DNA of 64,000 bases from Asterionellopsis glacialis (Eukaryota; Bacillariophyta; Plagiogrammaphyceae; Rhaphoneidales; Asterionellopsidaceae). Under the pieces are notes generated by a model. The model was given only the letters and a program-made list of their open reading frames with translations, was not told where the DNA came from and ran no database searches. The stretch lies in the NCBI GenBank assembly GCA_014885115.2, contig WKLE02002181.1, positions 16,238 through 80,237 on the forward strand, given 5' to 3'. Position 1 is the first letter of the stretch, and each line of letters starts with the position of its first letter. This document shows positions 52,854 through 62,806 of this stretch, piece by piece. The position numbers were made by a program, and so were the translations under genes.

Positions 52854-54272
52854 TCAAACATCCCTCAAGTAGTCTTCAATGGAATCATCAAGGCATTCTT
52901 TCCATGGAGTATGGTGCGAAGGTGCTTTGGTTCCTGTAATTGCAGAAACGTGCCCATAATCTCGATACGTCATAATATTATTTTCCTTGTGTTGCAACCA
53001 ATCAAACAAAATTTGATTCGACTTTGTAACTTCGAATGTTGGGCAATCTGTTTCATCCATAAGTTCTTTAATATATGCACCTTGATAGGATATGCCCTCA
53101 TGGTCACCTTCAAGTTCCCATGCAATATCTATACGATTTTCGATGTCAGCTTGCATATCGGATTTAGGTGGAATATTGATTCTACCCAAAATCACATCCC
53201 TTACCCACCAGGCTTGAGCTTCAAATAAATTGAATGTGTACCACTGGTCTTGCATTCCAAGATAAAATATTTTTGGATTGTTGATAAATGCAACACCCTT
53301 GTACAGCATAGGCGTCGCAAGAACATTTTGACACTCCAGTCGAAGGTGATCTGGCATGAAGGGGAAATAATGCTTATATCCAGTGCACAAAATAATGGCA
53401 TCGACATCCTTTGTGGTGCCATCCTCAAAGTATGCTGTGTTTCCGTTTTCTTCCACCTTGATCAAGCCCGGCACTTCATGCCAGTTGTCTGGCCAATCGT
53501 AGCCAATTGGTGCCCAGCGGTGTGAAATTGTTACAGATTTACATTCATATTTCCAACATTGAGATCCAATGTCTTCGGCAGAGTACGACGAACCCAGTAT
53601 CAGAATATCCTTGTCCTTAAATTGAGAAGCATCTCGAAAATCATGTGCATGTATCAAAAGACCTGCAAAGCTTTCAAACCCTGAATAATATGGTACGTTA
53701 GGTGTTGAAAAGTGTCCTGTCGCAACAATTACGTAATCGAAAACCTCAGAAAACATGCGTTGCTCTTTTAGGTCTTCAACGGTCACTTTGAAGCTTGCCT
53801 CATTATCATGTTGGTCTACTAATTCTTCTACCATACGACAAACGGTATTGAATCTAATTTTTTCACGAAGTTCTGGAAATTGTTTGGCGCGTCCTTCCAA
53901 GTAATTCAATATAACAGCTCTGGGTGGGAATGATGCAATGGGTTTTCCAAAATGCTTATCGAACGAATAATCTGCATACTCTATGCTCTCCTTGGGACCA
54001 TTACTCCAAAGATATCGGTACATGGAATTGTGAATTGGTTCACCGTAGTCATCCACGCCGGTTCGCCAAGAGAATTGCCACTGACCACCCCAATTATCTT
54101 GTTTTTCAAAACAAACAATGTCCGGTATTTCTTCTTGCACGTCATCGCCTTCATCCCGGCGACTTCCTTTTCTGACGTTTAACGCAATTTGAAAAGCATG
54201 CAACTGGGATAAGCCTGATGGTCCCGCACCAATTATAGCAACTCTTTTTTTCCTGGTAGTGCTCCTCGTCAT
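52854..54272 (-). CDS. Flavin-containing monooxygenase close to bacterial trimethylamine monooxygenase (Tmm)
   Basis: 472 residues in one exon from the first ATG ([20 protein letters not shown]); the frame is open to a TTG at 54302. The FAD loop is GAGPSGLSQ (about residues 15-23). Then come [55 protein letters not shown], the FMO/ATG block [19 protein letters not shown], the FxGxxxHAHDF signature [25 protein letters not shown] loop [59 protein letters not shown] and the C-terminal [18 protein letters not shown]. These blocks match marine-bacterial Tmm along the whole protein. The expected reaction is oxidation of trimethylamine to trimethylamine N-oxide by NADPH and O2. No intron is present. 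The next gene upstream on the same strand is SAM synthetase, about 1 kb away. Confidence 0.9.
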   Translation of the reverse strand: MTRSTTRKKRVAIIGAGPSGLSQLHAFQIALNVRKGSRRDEGDDVQEEIPDIVCFEKQDNWGGQWQFSWRTGVDDYGEPIHNSMYRYLWSNGPKESIEYADYSFDKHFGKPIASFPPRAVILNYLEGRAKQFPELREKIRFNTVCRMVEELVDQHDNEASFKVTVEDLKEQRMFSEVFDYVIVATGHFSTPNVPYYSGFESFAGLLIHAHDFRDASQFKDKDILILGSSYSAEDIGSQCWKYECKSVTISHRWAPIGYDWPDNWHEVPGLIKVEENGNTAYFEDGTTKDVDAIILCTGYKHYFPFMPDHLRLECQNVLATPMLYKGVAFINNPKIFYLGMQDQWYTFNLFEAQAWWVRDVILGRINIPPKSDMQADIENRIDIAWELEGDHEGISYQGAYIKELMDETDCPTFEVTKSNQILFDWLQHKENNIMTYRDYGHVSAITGTKAPSHHTPWKECLDDSIEDYLRDV

Positions 54273-54284
54273 ACCAAAACGATT

Positions 54285-54295
54285 GTACCAGGTAA
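54285..54295. repeat. GGTACC-type unit abutting the FMO start
   Basis: GTACCAGGTAA lies 13 bp upstream of the FMO ATG on its strand, a member of the dispersed family. Confidence 0.5.
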
Positions 54296-54302
54296 ACAAC
54301 AA

Positions 54303-55282
54303 TGGGATAAGGCTGCAATAACAGAAAGCGAAGATTTCCTGGAGATATTTGCCTTACGCCGGGGTTGTGAAAATTGAATTTTATGGTCACAGGCGTTGCG
54401 AAGATAGGATATAATCTACTCTAATTTTACTGTACCTGGTACAAGGTACCGGTACTACCTGGTATGGTCGTACCTGTACCTGGTACGGACCTCATTCATA
54501 AAAATTTGATATTACGATACACAACAATCCATCTATCTGATATATCTATTCCATACCAATGTGTGTAGGAAATATAAGGCAGTGGCAGAGTTGAATGATT
54601 TTTGATACCTGGTACCAGTATACATCTGGTACCTGTTACATTTTAAATGTCTGTTGGAATGATACATCATGATATTATTTATCCATATTGGGAGTGAAGA
54701 CAATGAAGAAATAATAGAAAATAAAATCAATACAGAAAATAAAAATCAACGCTATAATATGATGCAAAAAGCTGATAGATATTTGTCTAGAGACATGTTA
54801 TTGAAAAATTTCAATCAAAATCGTTTTGAATGAGTTGGCTACTCTATCAAAAAAGCTTTCACAAGTAAGCTACACAGATTTGAAAACGCGTTTTTGGTTG
54901 GTAACAGGGATCTTCAAAAGTAGACATTTATCTTTAGCCCACCTCCTAAGAACGATAAATGTTGCTGCTCAATGATCTCAAACTGCCAATGCTTCTGTGA
55001 TGATATCCTTGATGACTTGGAATGTCATATATACCTAATTCTGAAATGAAATTCTGGTTACTTGAAAAAAAGGAGAGGAGATCTTCTCATCTTGTTCAAA
55101 GACCAACGTGCAGAGGAGCAATGATTACAAACACAACTGCATTTGAAAATTGAATCTCAATCAGTGAGTTTGTCACCATCCTACTAAAATATCGTTATCT
55201 TTCTTTTTATCCCGTTTTTCTTATTTTTAAAGAATATATACTTTCGCACTGCTTTGGTACATTCATACTATGACTTTTTCCT
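54303..55282. other. Intergenic region with two GGTACC-type clusters
   Basis: GGTACC-type clusters lie at 54431-54487 and 54605-54639. No gene is supported in the remainder. Confidence 0.55.
54431..54639. repeat. GGTACC-type palindromic repeat clusters
   Basis: GTACCTGGTACAAGGTACCG and GTACCTGTACCTGGTACGG at 54431-54487 have several overlapping dyads, followed by ATACCTGGTACCAGTAT and CTGGTACCTGTTAC at 54605-54639. Confidence 0.65.
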
Positions 55283-56661
55283 CTAGAGTTTGAGTTCCTT
55301 CACCTTTTCCCAAGTGAAGTCTGGATCGTCACGTCCAAAGTGTCCATAAGCTGCTGTTTTGCGCATTACCGAACGTTTGAGGTCAAGGTCACGAATGATA
55401 CATCCAGGACGAAGATCAAAGTTCTTCTTGATGATTTCCGTCAAATCAGCATCCGTCATGCCCTCCTTTACTGTACCATAGGAATCAACAAAGACAGATA
55501 GAGGATACGGAACACCAATAGCATACGATAGTTGTACCAAGGCACGCTTGCATAATTTGGCTGCAACCAAAGATTTGGCAACCCACCGAGCCGCGTAGGC
55601 AGCAGAACGATCAACCTTGGTGGTATCCTTGCCAGAGAAGGCTCCACCTCCATGAGCACCCCAACCACCGTAAGTATCGATAATAATCTTACGACCAGTA
55701 AGACCAGCATCACCATGAGGCCCTCCAATAACAAAGCGTCCAGATGGATTTAAATGGTAAATGGTTTTACTATCTAAATACTTTTCCGGTACAACGGGTC
55801 GAATGACATGCTCCATAAGGTCGGAACAAATTTGTTCATTGGTAACATCCTCCGAATGTTGAGTCGAAATAACAATAGTATGGACTCGTTGGGGAACTGG
55901 AACACCATCTTGCATTTTGTACTCACAAGTTACCTGTGTCTTACCATCCGGACGGACCCATTCACAAGTTCCATTCTTACGAACTTCCGTAAGTTTCGAT
56001 CCAAGTGAGGTTGCCAACATATGCGTCAAGGGCATTAAGGATTCAGTTTCATCAGTGGCATACCCAAACATAATTCCCTGATCACCAGCACCCGTATCCT
56101 CAGGTTTGACAGCATCGACAGATTGAGCAATATCAGGTGATTGTTCTTCAATGGCAACAATGACATTACATGTTTTGTAGTCAAATCCCTTGGCAGGATC
56201 ATCGTATCCAATATCCTTAATGGCATCACGGATGACTTGTTCGTAGTTGACAGTGGATGCAGTTGTAATTTCACCAAAAATCATTACCATGCCTGTTTTA
56301 CAGCATGTCTCACAGGCAACACGAGAATTTGGATCACCAGCAATGCAAGCATCCAATACAGCATCGGAAACTTGATCACAAAACTTGTCTGTACAAAAAA
56401 TATCCAAAGCAAGCATATGTAAATACAAAATTTGTTATTAGTTTGATTCTGAAAGAGGTGAAAAGGATAGGACCAGACTATGGTATGCTGAAGACATAGA
56501 GCTGCGTTTGTCTGTCACCTAGTTTAGAGGACAGATCCATCCTATCATGTACTGCCGTATGCAAGCAGGGACGACTGTACCGTACGATTACTGCTCACTG
56601 GTGTTAACGTACCGGGATGACCCTCGTTTACAGATTCGGAAGTAAAAAGAAATGTTGACAT
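55283..56661 (-). CDS. S-adenosylmethionine synthetase (MAT)
   Basis: Two exons: a 49-nt exon 1 (56661-56613, [16 protein letters not shown]) and exon 2 (56388-55283), joined across GTACGT and GTACAG to give [16 protein letters not shown]. The product is 384 residues, the usual family length. Exon 1 holds the ATP/Mg-binding HP-D-K start. Further motifs are [23 protein letters not shown] (methionine-pocket/ATP loop), [37 protein letters not shown] and [20 protein letters not shown]. The enzyme makes S-adenosylmethionine from methionine and ATP in the cytosol. The ORF-like extension [13 protein letters not shown] before exon 2 is intron. Without the mini-exon the protein would lack its first 16 residues. 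Confidence 0.97.
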
Positions 56662-57545
56662 TGTTGACTATGGGAAAAGCGTGAACAAATCACTTTGCTT
56701 CGTTTGTGTTTCAACGAGCTATGTGTCACCAAGAGAAAGGTTTGGGATTTTATTTCATAGAGCAATGATTCCAGAGAGGGAATCTCTTCGCGAAAAATAG
56801 CAGCTACGTGCAGGCGCTACAGAAAACGATGTTCTTCCGCTCTCTCTGCCCTGTCTCTCTCCAGCAACACACGGAGCACCGGGGTAATATTATTTGGTTG
56901 ACGGGCAGATGAACAAGATGGACTTTCCTTTACACATGGAAAGGTTTAACGGCTTTCGCTCCGCCCAAGCAATAAACTCGTTGCTTCCGTCCTTATGTCT
57001 TAATTTATCGAAGAAATTAGCTCGTACAAAGTTTCAAAGTTACTCTCAAGAGTTTTTAACTTCCACCGAAGCTGATTCGGATATACCTTTCAAGAGGTCC
57101 TCACTTTCTGCTTTGCAAACTGCCCTTCCTGACAAAATTATGCTTGTTGCGTTTTCGGTACTCCACCGAGATTCTTCTTCAACTATATTCTTGATTTCGC
57201 TTCTGGCATCAATAAGGACAGTAGGAGGATGAACTCTCCCAACCCAAAGATACTGATTTATGCGAACTATTTGCAGATTATGAAGTTGTCACCATGGTGG
57301 AATTGACTCTGTCAGGTAATCATGATCAGTTGGAATGGGGAAAAAACAAAATAAATTGGGATGGTAGTGATTCTAAAAGAGGCTCCACCGTGACAGACTG
57401 CAGTATCAAAATAAGCGCAATGGATATCAGAACTTTTTATATGGAAGGCAAAAATACGGTAGCACATGGCACGGAATGAGTGTATTTGGACACTGTAGAT
57501 CTGATGCTTCAATTCTAAATACAGCTTATGCACGCTGAAGTCTAC

Positions 57546-57569
57546 TTATTTATTTATTTATTTATTTAT
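57546..57569. repeat. TTTA tetranucleotide microsatellite
   Basis: Six consecutive TTAT units on the plus strand, downstream of the SelU-like gene. Confidence 0.85.
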
Positions 57570-57662
57570 GGAATTTATCTACATTGCTTTAAAAATTGCA
57601 CAGTCATCACGCAACACATCTACAAGGTTTCTGCAGAAAGTTCTCGATTTTAATGTTCTCAC

Positions 57663-57729
57663 TTGAATTTCAGTTCCTGGGAATTAACAATGCTCATCAA
57701 AGGTATTTCCCCGGATCGTCATTAATCAA
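57663..57729 (-). promoter_or_regulatory. Candidate SECIS element in SelU-like 3' UTR
   Basis: On the minus strand, starting about 68 nt after the stop codon, the RNA can fold with helix I TTGA/TCAA (57729-57726 with 57666-57663). An ATGA quartet (57722-57719) would face TGAA (57672-57669). Helix II pairs CGATCCGGGG with CCCAGGAAC (two mismatches). AAA follows ten bases after ATGA, as SECIS elements have. The apical part is longer than usual and the helix imperfect, so this is a hand-found candidate. Confidence 0.4.
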
Positions 57730-57796
57730 AATAAAGACCATTGAAAAAGACAACCGTTATACAAAACCTCGCGATAGGTACGACAGAGACATCTAT

Positions 57797-58645
57797 TTAT
57801 TGGCTGAAAAACTTCGCCCATAAAGGTGTACTGTACTGATTTGCTTCTTCTGCTGCTGCGGTCTTGGCAACTTCCAGTACGGTGTCCAAGTTGGGATGAT
57901 CTCCAGGTACCTTGTCGCTCCATTGGTAAACCACTGTGTCTCCGCTCACGACGAATGTACCCCCGAGCCGTAAGACGCCTTCTGGGATACCATCAAGTTC
58001 TTTACCCTTTTCAATTGGAGAAAGCGACATGACATTGGTCATGTAGTTCCACCAACCCTTCAGTCCAAGATCAGGTGCTTCTAACTTGACATTTTTAACT
58101 TCCTCCTTCTCGGCCTCCGACATGTTGACAATATCGAATATACCAAATCCTGCTTGGCTGTAAGCGTCAAAACTGAAATCATCACCAAACATCTTCTCAC
58201 GTGGAATCTTTGGGTTCAATTCTAGAAATTTTCCTAGCTTTTCTTTGTCACCAATGGAAATGAAAAGCGGTCCTGCAATTCCAGCATCCTCCAATTGTGG
58301 CTGAAGCTCACACCAAGAATTGGCGTAGCTCCAGCAGTATGGTCATCCAAGGTGTCGAAGGAAGACTACGACGGATGTGCCATCTCCCATTTGCTCGTCT
58401 AGACGTACAAAATCACCTTCAGCATTAATTAAGACAGAAGAACGTAACTTATTGGCAGATCCCTTCTCAGACATGAGATTTGGCACTTCCACATCGGTTG
58501 GAATATCGCACACGGTGCCTTCGGTTGTTTCTGGCTGTTGCACACTCACTGAAAGTCTTGATACACCAAACTGGTGAGTTTTTGTAGGTGCAAATGCACT
58601 GCTACCGCTAAGAGCAGCGAGCGCAAGGACAGCACTTAGTCTCAT
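57797..58645 (-). CDS. Plastid-targeted selenoprotein U/PRXL2-like peroxiredoxin (TGA read as Sec)
   Basis: 282 residues if the in-frame TGA at 58345-58343 is read as selenocysteine. The leader MRLSAVLALAALSGSSAFAP is a signal peptide plus the classic plastid motif. Residues about 75-105 form the first thioredoxin-fold strand and redox loop: GDGTSVVVFLRHLG, then TGA, then PYCWSYANSWCELQPQLEDA. In PRXL2/AhpC-TSA-2 proteins a Cys stands where TGA occurs (LRxxG-C-PxC), so the TGA sits at residue 101 in a U-P-Y-C motif. The frame is uninterrupted on both sides: downstream are GPLFISIGDKEKLGKFLELN and GLKGWWNYMTNVM, then GVLRLGGTFVVSGDTVVYQW and a C-terminus ending WAKFFSQ before TAA. The likely role is thiol or selenol peroxidase/reductase in the plastid. 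Annotation tools would split it into two ORFs. Confidence 0.88.
58343..58345 (-). other. Selenocysteine codon (in-frame TGA)
   Basis: The only stop in an otherwise open 283-codon frame is TGA, the one stop used for Sec. It falls exactly at the family's redox cysteine. Confidence 0.85.
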
Positions 58646-59632
58646 TTTCCAGTGGAAATCTATCCACTGTAAACTCTCTCAGTCCTCGAGAGTTTTCAAG
58701 AATTGTGGAAGTATGGAATGACAAGACACTTCTTTGTTGCCGATCGTGGTCTGCGAAATGATGAGTGAAGAGGGGTCTGACTAAACTGTCTGACTCAAAC
58801 AAGAACGGGACTGTGATTTCGAGATTGTGGGTCTGGAAAGCTGACGCACGCTACGCCTGGTACAGGATTACGTGGACACCCACTCCCTAGCAATCGTAGA
58901 ATAGAATTTTCGGAATTCCGGGGAAAAAAAGATACCAGGTAGTTGACGACACAAGTGGGGTGTACCAGGTAAAAAGCAAAATACAAAATGTGCCCTGTTC
59001 ATCTGTCCTTCAATCTTTTCCTACACAGACCTCTTGGGTCCTACCGTCAGAAAAGTCGACCCCTTCGACTAACTCTTTTTTCCGTTTTACGATTTACGAG
59101 TATGTATACCAGCGAAGCCGGATCTTGCGCACAGATACTAATAATGAATAGACTGCTGTTACCTGGTACGATGTACCAGGTACAGGTACTCGTACTGTCA
59201 GTATGTCCAGCGCATTGGCAAAAACTGGATGTGTCCGTGGCGGTATCAAACAGCCAGTGCATCATACATCAAAAACAAAACGGATAGAGACATTACTGGT
59301 AGGACTGGGACCCTCTCTAGATACAGAGGACAAGCTCAGCAGTCACAGGCACATCGGGAACGCCCTAGTCTAATGCACAGGCTTATCAATCTTGGACGAC
59401 TTGATTCGTGATTGTCTCCCGCTGCTCGTACACGTAACTTTACCACATCGAGAACACGGTTACACCTGGTCCTCAATCAAGAATCCATGCGTATCCAGTT
59501 GCTCATACAAGAAGTAGCGTAGTCCAGGAAAAGACTGAACAAAATTGATTCAATCGTAATTTTAGAAATTACAAATAGGGAGAATATATTTTAAAAAACA
59601 ATAAAGACCCAACAGGCAAAGATAGAGAAAGA
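58646..59632. other. Divergent intergenic region with GGTACC-type repeats
   Basis: GGTACC-type units lie at 58932-58970 and a dense cluster at 59159-59199. ORFs across the region are short and overlapping. No gene is supported. Confidence 0.5.
59159..59199. repeat. GGTACC-type palindromic repeat cluster
   Basis: TTACCTGGTACGATGTACC and AGGTACAGGTACTCGTAC are overlapping copies of the dispersed unit. Confidence 0.6.
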
Positions 59633-60022
59633 ATGAGAAAAATGCAATCAGATGACTCGTCGTCCTCAGGACTTACAGGAGGAGACGATTTTACCATGTC
59701 ATTATCGGATGGCATTGGACTATTACGGCAATTAGAAGGAGCATACAATAATGAGACTGATACATATGAGGATGATGATGAAGAGCCAAAAAACAAATAT
59801 TCAGAGGATCAACGACGAATGTTTGGATTTGTTTTATTGGGAGTTGTGCTACTTATTGTCGTATGTTTGTTGTATCGGTTGTATGTTTGTTGTTCGCGAA
59901 TGAGGGAAAGAAGAATGCTAATGCAAGAGTCTATCCGTGCAGAAGATGTGCTTGGAGATATGGATATGATTGGTCAAGAATCAGAAGATGAAGGAGATGA
60001 CGATGGTGAAGACTTGATTTGA
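59633..60022 (+). CDS. Small acidic single-pass membrane protein, unknown
   Basis: 129 residues. An acidic, Ser/Asp-rich N-terminal half (SDDSSSSGLTGGDDFTMSLS, YEDDDEEPKN) precedes one transmembrane helix at about 63-85 (MFGFVLLGVVLLIVVCLLYR). A short basic juxtamembrane patch (SRMRERRM) and a strongly acidic C-terminus (GQESEDEGDDDGEDLI) follow. The positive-inside rule places the C-terminal side in the cytosol. No signal peptide or domain is seen. Composition (acidic tails flanking a helix) argues against a chance frame, but function is unknown. Confidence 0.6.
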   Translation: MRKMQSDDSSSSGLTGGDDFTMSLSDGIGLLRQLEGAYNNETDTYEDDDEEPKNKYSEDQRRMFGFVLLGVVLLIVVCLLYRLYVCCSRMRERRMLMQESIRAEDVLGDMDMIGQESEDEGDDDGEDLI

Positions 60023-60338
60023 ATATATCATTGGGGGGAATAAAAACAAAAATTATGTTCATGTGATTATAAGAAATTTACTTATTTCATTTCACTCGTT
60101 AATTGAAGCACGCAAAGATGCTTCTTTATCAAATTAAAATGATGGAACAGAGAAACGATCTATACCATAACTCTTTTCCTCGTACTAGGATAATTTACAA
60201 ACTAACATTTCAATTATATAGAATTTATCCCGAATGATTTGAAAGTTACTTTGTGAAGTGCCTAATTTCTTGGTGTAAGTGCCGTTTTTCACAATATCAT
60301 AATTCTTCGTCGGCGTGCGAATGATACCTTTATGGAGT
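60023..60338. other. Convergent intergenic region
   Basis: About 300 bp of AT-rich 3' flank between the small membrane protein and the Exo84-like gene. Nothing else seen. Confidence 0.5.
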
Positions 60339-62806
60339 TTACCTTGCACGAAGAGGTCCTAAACTACGACGTTCGTCCATGGGTTGGTCATCAAAATCTA
60401 CTTCAACCTCCCAATCAAATGCAAGATGTTTCCATCGATCACTCAAAAGATGAGCAACTTCCCCTTCACATCCCTTCAATCTCGAACGGACGTACTCGGC
60501 TAAACGTGGTGTGAGAGGCAAACCAATGGAATCCAAGTTTTGCGATGCATATTGGAAGGCTTGATCGACACACTGGGCAGCTAGTTCAATAGCATTTTGT
60601 CGTTCCTTGGTCTGTTCACCAATTTCATCTACATCAAATCTAGATGAACGCTTATCGACATCACGTGGTGGAGGCGACAAAGCCAAGTTACCCAGAATAC
60701 GGGTTCCACCAAATGCAGATGAAAACTTAGATAATTCTGAATCGCACCATAGCACAATGGCCGCCAATGCACCAGGTGGGATGTTCTTACTAGATTGCAT
60801 GGAACTTTGATCAATACTATCGCCATCTCCTACATCCTTGGTCTTGGCATCTTCAGCTGTGAGGAACAGATCAAGGAACCCCTCCACGGCATTGGCAAGA
60901 CATGAAAAGAAACTTTGGCTTAATTGTGCGGAGTAAATTACAAGATCGACAGTACTGGTACCTGAAATGGGACGTTCGTGAAGACTATGACGCAACAGAG
61001 TGAATAGGGGAAAGTGGGGGTCCAGAAGACAAAACGAGATAGTCAATAACAATGTGGGAGCCTCATTGAATATAAATAGAAACATGCATGTGTTTGAAAC
61101 ACTATTTTTTGTGGAACTTACGCTTCCATCAATAAAAGTGATCGTCGGGCTGCATATGAAGTTGCTGCATCTTGAGTTTTACCCAACTTGACAAGCAATT
61201 GTAAAGGAATCACATCATCATTGAGACAACAGGGTGACACCATTGGTGCCATGAGAGACAAAGGGTCAGCACGTTCACGTTTGGCAGCTTGTTTGAGAGC
61301 TTCATTCTTCCGACGGAGACCTTCTACTAAACGACTACTCATTCGTTCTGTAAGACCTTCAATATCTTGTAGTGTTGATTGCATGTCATTGTACTGTTCC
61401 TTGGTGAGTTTGCGTTCTGTTGGCTTGTCGTGCTGACTCACAATATCACCAATTTCGGTTTTAGCCTTGAATAAGAGTTCTGCAGCATCCGTATACCGGC
61501 ATTCTTTGATATAGGCTGAAATTTCTTCTGCAACATCTTTCAACCAAGACGGGACTTCAATCGCCAAGGCATCATTGCTCCCATCATGGAATTCATCCTG
61601 TCGTCCCTTGGCTCGACGTCCAACCTCACGATGGTCACCTTCCGTGGAAGAGATACTACTGGCATCACTAGCATCATCTGACGACTGACGACGAGGTCCT
61701 CTTCGGCGTCGTAGCTTTTGTCCACCCATACGAGGTGGTTCAACGACATCTTCATCATCACTACTCATGAGTTCCCCCTCCTCTGGGACTGGATCAGTAA
61801 AGGCTGCTGCAAAGTCAATTTCTTTCATTTCCTTGATGGTTTCAGCTTGTGCTTCCACCATTTGACGTAAGGATGCCACCTCACGTCCCATGGTTGTCAT
61901 TTCAGAAGATGCCTCCACAAAGTATTCGTACTGTTCTGACACAGCCCCCTTCAAACCTTTTTTAATGCCTGATTGCCACTGTTCCAAACTACGACATCTT
62001 GTGGGTGCATCAAAGTCATTATTCTTTTGAAAAAACTTGGTTACCCATAGACTGGCATCAAACTTATCTACACCAAATTCCTGAATGGCACGTTGCGTTT
62101 CGACTTCTTCATCCATGAGTTCCTTTTTACTTTTTTTCTGTTCCACATCAAGTTTTTTCACTTTCGTGGTACGTTCCCATCTGCTAGAATCATTTAGTTT
62201 ATCTATTCCACGTCCACCACCACCATTACCATCACCCCTTGTCGATGATTCACCCAGGAGATTTGGACGGAGTTTGGTTTCCTTTTGAATTTCAGCACGT
62301 TCACGTATAGCCTTGGCCCAACGTTCACGTTGATGCAAACTTTCCGCAACAAGGAATTGTGCAAATCGTGTCGTGTTGTCCTTATCAGGTGCATGTAAAA
62401 TTACAAGTTCGTAACCATTCCTCGCATCGGTGTGTGCATGTTCACGAAAGACACGACGTCCACCGGGTGGGAATTCAACGGATACATGATCTAATGGGAT
62501 CACACCCAGTGGAGCACCATGGTACGTGACGTCTCCCTTGGATTCATCATCTACATCACCTAGTTCAAAGTAAAAGAAAAATGATCCTCGAAGACAAAAG
62601 TGACGTACAGGAAATTTCATACCCTTCTTGCCACCGCTTTCGCAATGAAGCATGGGTCCATCTGGCGGTGGGTCGGGTGTTCCTGAAAAATCTAAGACAC
62701 GTGACATATCTGTGGCTAAAAAATCACGTTCACCATCCTTTGATTTAATTTTGGGTACATAACCATCGGAAGATGAATTTTGACTATAAGTGATTGTTTC
62801 TTCCAT
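60339..62806 (-). CDS. Exo84-like exocyst subunit with N-terminal PH domain
   Basis: Exon 1 (62806-61122) and exon 2 (60954-60339) join as LLLMEA-TVDLVIYSAQLSQ (GTAAGT donor; acceptor TACCAG) to give 766 residues. A PH domain occupies about residues 55-170 (RHFCLRGSFFFYFEL ... LVAESLHQRERWAKAIRERA). A coiled-coil N-terminal Exo84/Vps51-type segment is SEQYEYFVEASSEMTTMGRE VASLRQMVEAQAETI, followed by an acidic linker (SSDDEDVVEPP) and helical CATCHR repeats (YTDAAELLFKAKTEIGDIVS, LVEGLRRKNEALKQAAKR, LVKLGKTQDAATSYAARRSL). Exo84 is an octameric exocyst subunit that tethers secretory vesicles to the plasma membrane. The PH domain plus the 'YxxFVExSxEM' region favour EXOC8. Confidence 0.8.

Larger units (their letters stand above)
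56662..57796. other. Intergenic region with possible small-gene fragments
   Basis: A plus-strand ATG frame at 56909-57232 encodes about 107 residues (MNKMDFPLHMERFNGFRSAQ ...). Further along, TTTGCAG at 57279 and CAG/GTAATC at 57316 look like splice sites around a coding-like frame (YEVVTMVELTLSG) that continues as NHDQLEWGKNKINWDGSDSK to a stop at 57479. Phases do not allow the first frame to join the second by any GT donor I could find, so this is either a short gene with unseen splicing, a gene remnant, or chance. A TTTA microsatellite (57546-57569) and the SECIS candidate also lie here. Confidence 0.35.
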
